NCBI RefSeq assembly: GCF_945952365.1
Contig: NZ_CAMFHX010000017.1
Span: forward strand, 1 to 49,789
DNA from: an uncultured Cetobacterium sp.
GTDB taxonomy: Bacteria > Fusobacteriota > Fusobacteriia > Fusobacteriales > Fusobacteriaceae
Direction of reading: 5' to 3'
DNA length: 49,789 nucleotides
Made by a program: the position numbers and the translations under genes. The notes beneath the pieces are model-generated. The model had not been told where the DNA came from. It ran no database searches and worked only from the letters and a program-made list of their open reading frames with translations. This document shows, piece after piece, positions 16,968-24,973 of this stretch (position 1 is its first letter; each line of letters starts with the position of its first letter).

Positions 16968-17531
16968 CTATCTTTTGATTCTCTCTACATATTCGTTTGT
17001 TCTTGTATCGATTTTGATCCACTCATCTTGCTCAACGAATATAGGTACTGGAATTTCGAATCCTGAGTTGATTCTAGCAGGCTTCATTACTTTTCCTGAA
17101 GTATCTCCTCTTAATCCTGGCTCAGTGTAAGTTACTTGTCTTTCAACGAAGTTAGGTAACTCAACTGCAACTGGAGTTGACTCGTAGTAAACTACTTCTA
17201 ATTCCATTCCTTCTTCTAAATAGTTTAAAGCGTCTCCTAAATCCTCATCTTTTAATTCGATTTGATCCCAAGTTTCTGGGTTAGAGAATACATAGAAATC
17301 TCCATCGTTGTATGAGTAAACAGCTTTAACTTTATCAAGTCTGATATCGTCCATCTTATCGTCAGCTTTGTAGATAGCATCAGATATGTTTCCGTTTAAT
17401 AAGTTTTTCATTTTGTACTTCATCATCGCAGAGTTTCTTCCTGATTTGTTGTATTCTGCTTTTAAAATTACGTAAGGATCATTTCCGATCTTTACTGTAC
17501 TTCCAGCTCTTAGTTCTTGAGCAGTTTTCAT
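16968..17531 (-). CDS. efp: Elongation factor P, arginine-32 (EarP-modified) type
   Basis: A 187-residue EF-P, full length with three beta domains, which rescues ribosomes stalled at polyproline. The loop that reaches the peptidyl-transferase centre reads YNKSGRNSA, placing Arg32 at the modified position where E. coli has Lys34 (KPGKGQA). Arg32 EF-Ps, such as that of Pseudomonas aeruginosa, carry rhamnose added by EarP, and this whole N-terminal half closely resembles the Pseudomonas protein. The gene directly upstream is EarP; its TAG stop overlaps the AGGAGG ribosome site of efp, so the two are tightly coupled. The C-terminal motif GDTSGKVMKPARINSG is normal. Confidence 0.96.
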   Translation of the reverse strand: MKTAQELRAGSTVKIGNDPYVILKAEYNKSGRNSAMMKYKMKNLLNGNISDAIYKADDKMDDIRLDKVKAVYSYNDGDFYVFSNPETWDQIELKDEDLGDALNYLEEGMELEVVYYESTPVAVELPNFVERQVTYTEPGLRGDTSGKVMKPARINSGFEIPVPIFVEQDEWIKIDTRTNEYVERIKR

Positions 17532-17542
17532 AATTGAACCTC

Positions 17543-18709
17543 CTAATATTTTAAAATAAATCTATTTAATTTATCTATAAGATTACATTTTAATTCAATA
17601 TACTCTGAATATACATGAGTAAGTTTAGATACATTATCAAACTCTTTAAAGAATTCTTCAAAATCTTCCTTACCTAGTTCTAAAGAGTTATTATCTCTTA
17701 AATTATAATCTCTTAATAGCTTTGTATGTACGTTTAAAGGAGTTTCCAACTTCAGCTCCTCTAAAACCTCTCTATATCTCTCTATAAATCCGTCTATCTT
17801 ATCCATATGTGCCATCTCATCTTGTAAGTATATATGCCACATAAATGGTTTACCTGTAAGTAAAGCTCTTACAAAGGAATCTTCTCCTCTAACGAAATTA
17901 TAGTGAACCAGATTAATTAACTCTTCATACTCCTCTTGCTCTAAAAAAGGCATAAATTTAATTTTTATATTTTCAAAATCAAAATTACCATTTGATACTT
18001 CAGCAAAATTAAACTCTTTCAAAATAACTCTCATACTTTCTTGAGACTTTTCTCCTAAAACTAACAAGCAGTTATTTTTTTCATTTTTTAATAAAACATT
18101 TAAAAGAGGTAAAAAGTTTTTTTCATAACTAAATATAGTTCCTATAAAATAATCTTTATCTATCAAATCTGGCAAATACTTCTTATAATATATTTGTGGA
18201 TTATTTTGTACTTTTATTTTTCTATCTAAAAATAATTTATCAACAATTACTCCACCTGTACTCTCTTTAAAGCCAGGCATAAAGAAATATTTTTTTAATT
18301 TTTTAGCTCCGATAGGTGATTCCATCAAGTGAACCTCATCTATCCAACTCTCTCCAGATAAATATTCTAGATTTATTAGTAAAGCTGAATCATCTTTAGC
18401 TTTTTCTAAGTACCCCTCTAAAACATTACACCCAAAGGCCTCTATTATAACATTTGCAGGAGAAAATGTACATATATTTTTAGCTAAATATTCATTAGTT
18501 ATATACTCAATGCCATCTATCTTTTGATATCCAATATTCTTAGCTCTCTTATTCAAAGATAAAAACTCATCTAATCTATTTAAAAAAACTCTTATATTTA
18601 CCTCTTCATTATATATACTTTTAAACTCTTTCGCAAGTCTATAAACAACACCTATATCTCCAAAATTATCAATAATCTCACAAAAAATATCTAAACTTTT
18701 TATTTCCAT
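17543..18709 (-). CDS. earP: EF-P arginine-32 rhamnosyltransferase EarP
   Basis: A 388-residue inverting glycosyltransferase (former DUF2331) that moves rhamnose from dTDP-L-rhamnose to Arg32 of EF-P. The N-terminus DIFCEIIDNFGDIGVVYRLA contains the two conserved aspartates (D14, D18; D13/D17 in Pseudomonas), and the C-terminal donor site FVRGEDSFVRALLTGKPFMW contains the conserved glutamate (E276; E273 in Pseudomonas). Its ATG overlaps the stop of the reductase gene upstream (TAATG), and its own stop overlaps the efp ribosome site. The presence of EarP next to an Arg32 EF-P is mutually supporting. Rhamnose-donor genes (rmlABCD) are not in this window. Confidence 0.94.
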   Translation of the reverse strand: MEIKSLDIFCEIIDNFGDIGVVYRLAKEFKSIYNEEVNIRVFLNRLDEFLSLNKRAKNIGYQKIDGIEYITNEYLAKNICTFSPANVIIEAFGCNVLEGYLEKAKDDSALLINLEYLSGESWIDEVHLMESPIGAKKLKKYFFMPGFKESTGGVIVDKLFLDRKIKVQNNPQIYYKKYLPDLIDKDYFIGTIFSYEKNFLPLLNVLLKNEKNNCLLVLGEKSQESMRVILKEFNFAEVSNGNFDFENIKIKFMPFLEQEEYEELINLVHYNFVRGEDSFVRALLTGKPFMWHIYLQDEMAHMDKIDGFIERYREVLEELKLETPLNVHTKLLRDYNLRDNNSLELGKEDFEEFFKEFDNVSKLTHVYSEYIELKCNLIDKLNRFILKY

Positions 18710-19665
18710 TAATCTACCTTTTTTCCAGTTCTTTTAAAATACTCTTTTTTTGCAAATTGAACCCAATTAGGTCTTGCTATCATTCCTCTTCCTATAGCAA
18801 CTAAATCTAACATCTCATTTTCAATCAAAGTACTTGCTTGTTCCTCTGTTTTTATATTTCTAACTCCGATAACTGGTACATTCACATGCTTTTTTATTTC
18901 AACACCTAAATAAACTACCCAATCAAAAGTAAAATCCTCTGGTACATCAACTTTCACAAGTTGTTTTCTCTCTGGATCTGGAACTCCTGATGAAACGTGT
19001 ATTACATCAACTCCAATTTTCTCTAAATACTTAGCAATCTCTATTCCATCTTCTAGTGTAGGTTCATTTCCACCCATTCTATAACCTAATATAAAATCTT
19101 CATCAAAAAGATCTCTAGTTCTTTCGATCAACTCTTTTGTAAAGAACATTCTTTTATCAAAAGTTCCTCCATATTTATCCTCTCTTACATTCCAAAGTCT
19201 TGAATTCAGTTGTGATATTAAATATGTGTGTGCTCCATGAATCTCTATTCCGTCAAACCCTGCTATTTTAGCTCTTCTAAAAGCTTCTACAAATTGATTC
19301 AATATTTTATCTAAAGTTTCTTCAGATACAGTTGCAACTGCATCTTTAAATCCAGCATGATGAATTTGAATCAACATCGGAACATCATATTGCTTTCCTA
19401 TATCTGCAACTTTTGATAATCCATCTATAAAATCATCACTCCAAATTCCAATTTGATTATCTCTTAGCTTTCCATCTTCAGCAACACAACTCGCTTCAAC
19501 TATTATTAGTCCAGTTCCACCCTCTGCAACATCTCTATACCAATCCAACAGTCCCTCTGTCACATATCCATCTTTTTCTACCATAGAAAATCTAACCAAC
19601 GGTGGTAAAACTACTCTATTTTTTAATTTTTTATTTTTTATATTTAAAGGAGTAAATAAATTCAC
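18709..19665 (-). CDS. NADH:flavin oxidoreductase (old yellow enzyme family)
   Basis: A 318-residue FMN TIM-barrel reductase. Motifs are LPPLVRFS near residue 21, MLIQIHHAG near 99, the substrate-binding HGAHTYLISQLNSRLWNVRED near 143-163 (long stretch paraphrased: HGAH...QLNSR...N.RED), and IGRGMIARPNW near the end. It is the single-domain form without the extra Fe-S/FAD domains of dienoyl-CoA reductase. The start is a GTG after GAGGGAAAGTA. It shares one base with earP, so it is translated on the same message as EarP and EF-P. What the reductase contributes there is unclear; substrates of this family are very diverse. Confidence 0.88.
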   Translation of the reverse strand: MNLFTPLNIKNKKLKNRVVLPPLVRFSMVEKDGYVTEGLLDWYRDVAEGGTGLIIVEASCVAEDGKLRDNQIGIWSDDFIDGLSKVADIGKQYDVPMLIQIHHAGFKDAVATVSEETLDKILNQFVEAFRRAKIAGFDGIEIHGAHTYLISQLNSRLWNVREDKYGGTFDKRMFFTKELIERTRDLFDEDFILGYRMGGNEPTLEDGIEIAKYLEKIGVDVIHVSSGVPDPERKQLVKVDVPEDFTFDWVVYLGVEIKKHVNVPVIGVRNIKTEEQASTLIENEMLDLVAIGRGMIARPNWVQFAKKEYFKRTGKKVD

Positions 19666-19740
19666 TACTTTCCCTCACTTTCTTCTTCAGTTTTATAGAA
19701 TATTCTAACATAATTTAAAAAAAAAGAAAATATATTATGT

Positions 19741-19768
19741 TTGTTATTATTAAAATTCATGGTATAAT
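19741..19768 (+). promoter_or_regulatory. Promoter of the ABC-F gene
   Basis: TTGTTA (19741-19746) and TATAAT (19763-19768) have a 16-base spacer; the ATG is about 62 bases downstream. Confidence 0.65.
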
Positions 19769-19830
19769 ATTTGAGATACGTGTTTAAAAATAAAATTTAT
19801 ATTATAAATATTTAGGAGGAATTTTTTAAA

Positions 19831-21453
19831 ATGATAGCAACTAGCAATCTAAGTATGAGATTCTCTGGTAGAAAACTTTTTGAGGATGTAAGTGTTAAAT
19901 TTACTCCTGGAAACTGTTATGGACTTATTGGTGCAAACGGTGCCGGAAAATCAACATTTGTTAAAATACTTTCAGGAGATTTAGACCCTACTGAAGGAGA
20001 TGTAATCTTTGATAAAAATAAAAGAATGGCTGTTCTTAAGCAGGATCACTTTGCTCACGAAGAAGATTCAGTTATTAACGTTCTTTTAATGGGACATACT
20101 AAACTTTGGAAAATAATTGAAGAAAGAAACGAAATATATTCTAAAAGTGAATTCTCTGATGAGGATGGTATGAGAGCTGCTGAATTAGAAGGAGAATTCG
20201 CTGAATTAAATGGTTGGGAAGCTGAAACAGAAGCTGAAATGCTTTTAACTGGTTTAGGAATAACTGCTGACTTACATTACAAGTTAATGAAAGAACTTAG
20301 CGAGCCTGATAAAGTTAAAGTTTTACTTGCTCAAGCTTTATTTGGAAATCCTGATGTTCTATTACTAGACGAGCCTACAAACGGTCTTGATATTCAAGCT
20401 ATAGCGTGGTTAGAAGAGTTCTTAATGAACTTAGAAGATACTACTGTTATTGTTATATCACACGATAGACACTTCTTGAATAAAGTTTGTACTCACATAA
20501 CTGATATCGATTATGGAAAAGTAAAAATGTACGTTGGAAACTACGATTTCTGGTATGAATCAAACCAACTAATGCAAACATTAATTAACAATAAAAATAA
20601 AAAATTAGAGCAAAAGAGACAAGAACTTCAAGAGTTCATTGCTAGATTCAGTGCTAACGCATCAAAATCTAAGCAAGCAACTTCTAGAAAGAAACAATTA
20701 GATAAATTACAACTTGAAGATATGCAAATCTCTAATAGAAAATATCCATTCGTGGAATTCAAACCTGAGAGAGAGGCTGGAAACAACCTTCTTAAAGTTG
20801 AAAACCTTACTAAGGTTATCGATGGAGTTAAGATTTTAGATAACGTATCATTCACAATCAACACGAATGATAAAGTTGTATTCATATCTCAAAACGATAT
20901 CGTTAAAACTACTTTATTCTCTATCTTAGCAGGAGAGATGGAAGCTGATAGCGGAACTTACACTTGGGGAGTTACAACTACTCAAGCTTATATGCCTAAA
21001 GATAACTCTTCATTCTTCGAAAATCCTGATCTTGACTTAATCGACTGGTTAAGACAATATTCACCTGATCAACACGATGCATTCGTTAGAGGATTCTTAG
21101 GAAGAATGCTATTCTCTGGAGAAGAAGCTACTAAAAAATCAAAAATCCTTTCTGGAGGAGAAAAAGTAAGATGTATGTTATCAAGAATGATGTTAACTAA
21201 CGCTAACGTTTTAATCTTCGATAACCCTACAGACCATTTAGACCTAGAGTCTATTACATCACTAAACAAAGCTTTAACTAACTTCAAAGGAACAATCCTA
21301 TTTGGAGCTCATGACCATGAGTTTATCCAAACAGTTGCTAACAGAATAATTGAAATCACTCCAAGTGGACTTATCGATAAGTTAACTGAGTACGACGATT
21401 ATATTGCTGATGAAGAATTACAAGCAAAAATTAAAGAGATGTACAACGTATAA
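19831..21453 (+). CDS. ABC-F family ATPase (YbiT-like) with degenerate second ATP site
   Basis: A 540-residue soluble protein with two ABC ATPase domains and the connecting linker of ABC-F translation factors (EttA/YbiT group), which bind the ribosomal E site. The first domain is normal: Walker A GANGAGKST (about 34-42), Walker B LLLDEPTNGLD and switch VISHDRHFLN. The linker FSANASKSKQATSRKKQLDK is YbiT-like. The second domain departs from consensus: Walker A reads SQNDIVKTT, Walker B reads IFDNPTDHLD so the catalytic Glu is Asn, and the switch reads GAHDHEF. Related Firmicutes proteins, as I recall, also have weakened second sites. No membrane domain is present, so this is not a transporter. 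Confidence 0.9.
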   Translation: MIATSNLSMRFSGRKLFEDVSVKFTPGNCYGLIGANGAGKSTFVKILSGDLDPTEGDVIFDKNKRMAVLKQDHFAHEEDSVINVLLMGHTKLWKIIEERNEIYSKSEFSDEDGMRAAELEGEFAELNGWEAETEAEMLLTGLGITADLHYKLMKELSEPDKVKVLLAQALFGNPDVLLLDEPTNGLDIQAIAWLEEFLMNLEDTTVIVISHDRHFLNKVCTHITDIDYGKVKMYVGNYDFWYESNQLMQTLINNKNKKLEQKRQELQEFIARFSANASKSKQATSRKKQLDKLQLEDMQISNRKYPFVEFKPEREAGNNLLKVENLTKVIDGVKILDNVSFTINTNDKVVFISQNDIVKTTLFSILAGEMEADSGTYTWGVTTTQAYMPKDNSSFFENPDLDLIDWLRQYSPDQHDAFVRGFLGRMLFSGEEATKKSKILSGGEKVRCMLSRMMLTNANVLIFDNPTDHLDLESITSLNKALTNFKGTILFGAHDHEFIQTVANRIIEITPSGLIDKLTEYDDYIADEELQAKIKEMYNV

Positions 21454-21462
21454 TAAACTTTA

Positions 21463-21495
21463 TAAAAGCAGAGGAAATCCTCTGCTTTTATTTCA
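21463..21495 (+). terminator. Terminator after ABC-F gene
   Basis: TAAAAGCAGAGGA (21463-21475) pairs with its complement (21478-21490), followed by a T-rich tail. It separates the ABC-F gene from the chromate-transporter pair. Confidence 0.8.
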
Positions 21496-21512
21496 ATTTA
21501 AGGAGGACTTTT

Positions 21513-22043
21513 ATGCTAGAACTTTTTCTTACTTTCTTTAAAATAGGAATGTTCACTTTTGGTGGTGGATATGCTATGATACCTCTTATTGAAAGAGAGA
21601 TGATATATGGTAAAAAATGGATTGATAAAGATGAATTACTTGAAATTATAACTATCTCACAGATGACTCCTGGACCTATAGCTATAAATGCAGCTACTTT
21701 TATCGGTAAAAAGAGGGCTGGTATTTTGGGTTCCATAGCAGCTACTTTGGGTGTTATAGCTCCATCACTTTTAGTTATAACTGTAATCTCTGCATTTTTC
21801 TCTAAAAGTTTTTTAAACCCAACTATGCAAAAGATTTTTATTGGGCTTAGAGCTGGTATTGCAGCACTTATTTTATCTTCAGTTATCAAACTATCTAAAA
21901 ATACTTTAATTGATTACTTCAGTTATGTTGTTTTTATAGTTTCACTAATTGGATTAGTTTTCTTTAATATTTCACCAGTTACTTTAATTCTATTTTTTGG
22001 TGTTGGATGTATTCTATTCTTTACAGTTAGAGGTGAAAAATGA
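21513..22043 (+). CDS. chrA: Chromate transporter family protein, first half-size subunit
   Basis: A 176-residue membrane protein equal to one CHR domain. The CHR signature FFKIGMFTFGGGYAMIPLIE is at the N-terminus, followed by ISQMTPGPIAINAATFIGKK near residue 50. Full-length ChrA has two such domains fused; here they are two overlapping genes, the short-chain CHR arrangement in which both halves are needed. In proteobacteria such proteins export chromate, but homologues in anaerobes have no proven substrate. The start ATG follows AAGGAGG. The stop overlaps the next ATG by four bases. Confidence 0.88.
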   Translation: MLELFLTFFKIGMFTFGGGYAMIPLIEREMIYGKKWIDKDELLEIITISQMTPGPIAINAATFIGKKRAGILGSIAATLGVIAPSLLVITVISAFFSKSFLNPTMQKIFIGLRAGIAALILSSVIKLSKNTLIDYFSYVVFIVSLIGLVFFNISPVTLILFFGVGCILFFTVRGEK

Positions 22044-22576
22044 TCTACTTAATACTTTTTATTGAATTTTTTAAAATAGGAATTTTCTCTTTTGGTGGTG
22101 GATTAGCTATGCTACCACTCATGCAGGAAGTTGTTTATAAATACAGTTGGTTGACAGAAACAGAGTTTTTAGATGTTATCGCTATATCACAAGTTACACC
22201 TGGACCTATAGCAATTAATACAGCTACTTTTGTTGGTCATAAAGTTGGGGGAATTTTTGGTGCTATTGTTGCTACTACTGGTTCTGCTCTACCCTCTTTT
22301 ATTGTTATAATAATTATTGCAACTGTTTTCTCTAAAATAAAAAACAACCCTAAAAAAGAGTTCTTTTTTAAAGGAGTTAAACCAGTAACTTTAGCTTTAA
22401 TAACATTTGCTGGAATTATTATAGCCAAGCCTACATTTTTTGTAAGTGATTATTCTCAAAGTTTAAAAGCAACTTTAATTTTTATCACAGTCTTTGTAGG
22501 AACAAAATACTTAACTAAAATAAATCCCATTATAATCCTTTTAACTACAGCAATTGCCGGAGCTTTTATTTTTTAA
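22040..22576 (+). CDS. chrA: Chromate transporter family protein, second half-size subunit
   Basis: A 178-residue second CHR domain, with FFKIGIFSFGGGLAMLPLM near residue 10 and ISQVTPGPIAINTATFVGHK near 53. It parallels its upstream neighbour block by block, so the pair came from a domain duplication. The two genes overlap by ATGA and are expected to be translated in equal amounts and to assemble as a heterodimer with opposite membrane orientation, as is known for short-chain CHR pairs. A hairpin follows at 22606. Confidence 0.88.
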   Translation: MIYLILFIEFFKIGIFSFGGGLAMLPLMQEVVYKYSWLTETEFLDVIAISQVTPGPIAINTATFVGHKVGGIFGAIVATTGSALPSFIVIIIIATVFSKIKNNPKKEFFFKGVKPVTLALITFAGIIIAKPTFFVSDYSQSLKATLIFITVFVGTKYLTKINPIIILLTTAIAGAFIF

Positions 22577-22605
22577 GTTTAAAATATAAGATATTATTAT
22601 TTAAA

Positions 22606-22643
22606 AAATAGAGATAGAAACTTTTGGTTATCTATCTCTATTT
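22606..22643. terminator. Bidirectional hairpin between chrA pair and OLD-like gene
   Basis: AAATAGAGATAGA (22606-22618) and its complement (22631-22643) form a 13-base stem. The minus strand has the better T-run, so it mainly ends the OLD-like gene, whose stop codon lies inside the stem. Confidence 0.65.
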
Positions 22644-23942
22644 ATATATACGTCTTATTTTATTTTCTAATTTCTTAGGCATCTCAAAATCTTTTTCACT
22701 TATTTTCTGTAAAGTATAATATGGTTTATTTTTATAATTTTTACGTTCTCTCTCCTCTTGGCAAATCTCCTCCTCTATATCATTTTCAAACTCAATATAA
22801 TCACCAATAAATCTATTTATAATTCCTCTTATCTTTTTATTTTTCATATTTGAACTATCTAACTCTGTTTCATTTCTCCATCTGTGATTATCTTTATCAT
22901 AAACAGCTACGTATGGTATTTTATAACCATTTAAAACTTTTATGAATTGTGGAATAATACTTTTACTTCCACACTCAATAATAGAGTAACTATAATTATA
23001 TACACCAAGTTTTTTAGCTAAATATGAAAGTGCAATTTTATCAGTTTGTCCCTCTACTAAAATAACTTTTTTAGCAAAAAACATCTCACCTCTATCTGGA
23101 TTTATCCAATAGTTCATATTGAAATTTTTAATTTCATCTCCATTTAAAAGTTTCCCTGTATATTGAAAAACTTTTACTTCACCTCTTATCTTTTTTATAA
23201 GACAAATTGACTTATATTGTTTCAATCCGACAAAGTAGCTAGAGTGTGTTTCTAGTATAATTTGAACTCCTATTTTAGAAAGTTTTACCAGCAGTGAATA
23301 CATCTCTCTACTCTCTTGTGGATTTAAATGTAACTCTGGCTCTTCAAATATTAAAAATAGATCCGAAAGCTTTGATTTTATTTTTATTTCATACTCATCA
23401 AGACTATATAAAATATTTTTTAAAAAACTGAATAAAATTTTTCTTTGTAGACTTTGGGATAGATTATTCTCTTTCAAATATTCTATTTTACTATTTAAAT
23501 CTTTTATTATTTGGCTATCCATGGTATCTAAAAATATCTCTCTTATTCTCAGTAGTCCTTCGTATACACCATTATCTTTAGAGTTAATTACCGCACCTCT
23601 AATTGATATGTACTCTTTTCTTATTATATCTAAGTCAACTTTCGTTTCTATTCCATGATCTACTATATAATACTCTAATTCTCCACCATCTATTTTCAAT
23701 AGCTTTAAAGTTAGAAAACCTTTATTACTTTTATAACACTTAATTCTTATCTCGATTGGTTTTGTCTTATCTTTAAAATCAGCCTTTTTTATCTCATATT
23801 GACCAAAAAATGCTGCTAAAGCTTTTAAAATACTAGTTTTCCCTCTATTAGATTCTCCAATCAATATAAGTAATTTTTCTATCTCAATATTCACATATTC
23901 TATACTCTGCCAATTGGCTATCATAATCTTCTTCATATCCAT
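22638..23942 (-). CDS. OLD-family ATP-dependent nuclease-like protein (AAA/ABC ATPase + TOPRIM)
   Basis: About 434 residues from the ATG at 23942. Order: Walker A GESNRGKTS (29-37); a possible weak ABC signature LSQSLQRK (about 162-169); Walker B LFLIFEEPELHLNP (about 195-208); switch ILETHSS (about 230-236); then a TOPRIM domain with ILVEGQTDK (294-302) and AVYDKDNH (346-353). This is the layout of OLD endonucleases, DNA cutters or nickers often found in phage-defence modules (GajA is one), here in a compact form. The start is chosen because GAGGAGG lies 12 bases upstream; an ATG at 23963 contains that site. Its first 59 bases overlap the isoprenoid-synthase-like gene, so the two are translationally coupled. 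Target and partner are unknown. Confidence 0.8.
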   Translation of the reverse strand: MDMKKIMIANWQSIEYVNIEIEKLLILIGESNRGKTSILKALAAFFGQYEIKKADFKDKTKPIEIRIKCYKSNKGFLTLKLLKIDGGELEYYIVDHGIETKVDLDIIRKEYISIRGAVINSKDNGVYEGLLRIREIFLDTMDSQIIKDLNSKIEYLKENNLSQSLQRKILFSFLKNILYSLDEYEIKIKSKLSDLFLIFEEPELHLNPQESREMYSLLVKLSKIGVQIILETHSSYFVGLKQYKSICLIKKIRGEVKVFQYTGKLLNGDEIKNFNMNYWINPDRGEMFFAKKVILVEGQTDKIALSYLAKKLGVYNYSYSIIECGSKSIIPQFIKVLNGYKIPYVAVYDKDNHRWRNETELDSSNMKNKKIRGIINRFIGDYIEFENDIEEEICQEERERKNYKNKPYYTLQKISEKDFEMPKKLENKIRRIYK

Positions 23943-24864
23943 TTCTAGAATCGTCCTCCTCATCTAAAATATTAGAATACTCCTTTAAGCCTCTCAATTG
24001 GAATAATTTTTTTAGTATTCTTTTTGCTTCTTTTCTATTCATCGGATAACCATTTTTTTCTAGAATTTCAAATCCATTGTATGCTTTTTCTGAAACCTCT
24101 TTCAAATAACTCTTTTCTACAACCTCTTTAACCTCTTTAGAATATAATAGCTTTGATTCATATAAATTTACTTTTCCAGCCAATCTATCCTCTTCAATAT
24201 CAAAGAAGTCATCTAAAGCTTGTAAAGACATTCCAATTTCATATATTGCCTTTGCACACTCTTCTAGTTTTTCATTTTTTTCAACCTCTAAAGGCACTTC
24301 TAAACTTATTTTTAAAAGTTCTCCTCCAATACCATTATGAATCTTAGAAAGAATATAACTCTCGTCTGGATACACTTTATACTGCTCTCTATCTCTTAAA
24401 CTTTGGCTCTCTGCAATTGAATATATTTTATTAAAAACTTTTTGAGATAAATAGCTTTTAAAATCTATTTCTAAGCATGTCTTAGTCAAAAAGTTTTGAC
24501 AAAATAACATCACTAAACTATTCGAGACCACATTATTTTTTAATCGACTTATAAAAATTATACCTTTACTTTCATCATCAATTATATTATCTGTTGATGT
24601 TACTATCTGTCTTAAATATAAAATAATTTTTCCATATTTCACTATATTTTTTTTAGATATTTTACTATCAATCATAATAGAAAGCATTAACAGTGTAAAA
24701 AAATTCTTTTTAAACGAATCCATAAAATTTAAACTTTGAAATTCTACTTCGATTTCTTCTTGAAACCCTAAACTTTTTAAATCTTTTTCAATCTCTTTTT
24801 GAATCTCTTTTAAAATATTAAACGAATCTAAAAATAGTTTTCCCATTAAAATATGTGTTTTCAT
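23884..24864 (-). CDS. Class I isoprenoid-synthase-like (polyprenyl synthetase fold) protein
   Basis: A 326-residue, largely helical protein. A second aspartate-rich motif typical of polyprenyl synthases is clear: GMSLQALDDFFDIEED followed by GKVN (about 211-233, with D218, D219, D222, D226). A first motif is present in variant form, TDNIIDDES (91-99) in place of DDxxD. So the metal-diphosphate site is probably intact and it may be an active prenyltransferase or terpene synthase rather than a remnant. The C-terminus is a strongly acidic tail (300-320), partly encoded in the overlap with the OLD-like gene. ATG follows AGAGGAGGACT. The usual IspA/HepT neighbours are absent. Product and role are unknown. 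Confidence 0.68.
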   Translation of the reverse strand: MKTHILMGKLFLDSFNILKEIQKEIEKDLKSLGFQEEIEVEFQSLNFMDSFKKNFFTLLMLSIMIDSKISKKNIVKYGKIILYLRQIVTSTDNIIDDESKGIIFISRLKNNVVSNSLVMLFCQNFLTKTCLEIDFKSYLSQKVFNKIYSIAESQSLRDREQYKVYPDESYILSKIHNGIGGELLKISLEVPLEVEKNEKLEECAKAIYEIGMSLQALDDFFDIEEDRLAGKVNLYESKLLYSKEVKEVVEKSYLKEVSEKAYNGFEILEKNGYPMNRKEAKRILKKLFQLRGLKEYSNILDEEDDSRNGYEEDYDSQLAEYRICEY

Positions 24865-24933
24865 AGTCCTCCTCTGATGTTCAGTATTTAACTCTAAATA
24901 AACTACTGCTAATTTTAATTTTTCTTTTTTTTT

Positions 24934-24964
24934 CTAAAAAAAAAGTGGAGTTTGTAACTCCACT
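24934..24964 (-). terminator. Terminator after gltX
   Basis: AGTGGAGTT (24944-24952) pairs with AACTCCACT (24956-24964) with a 3-base loop, followed on the minus strand by nine T. The isoprenoid-synthase-like gene starts about 70 bases beyond, and no clear promoter is seen for it. Confidence 0.85.
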
Positions 24965-24973
24965 AAATTTCAA

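Noticed and set aside
22638-24864. A complete Gabija or similar named defence system
   Set aside because: There is no UvrD-like helicase (GajB) next to the OLD-like gene, and the neighbour is an isoprenoid-synthase-like protein.
24865-24973. Promoter for the isoprenoid-synthase/OLD pair
   Set aside because: A/T-rich matches exist but none has both elements at proper spacing; read-through from gltX is also possible.
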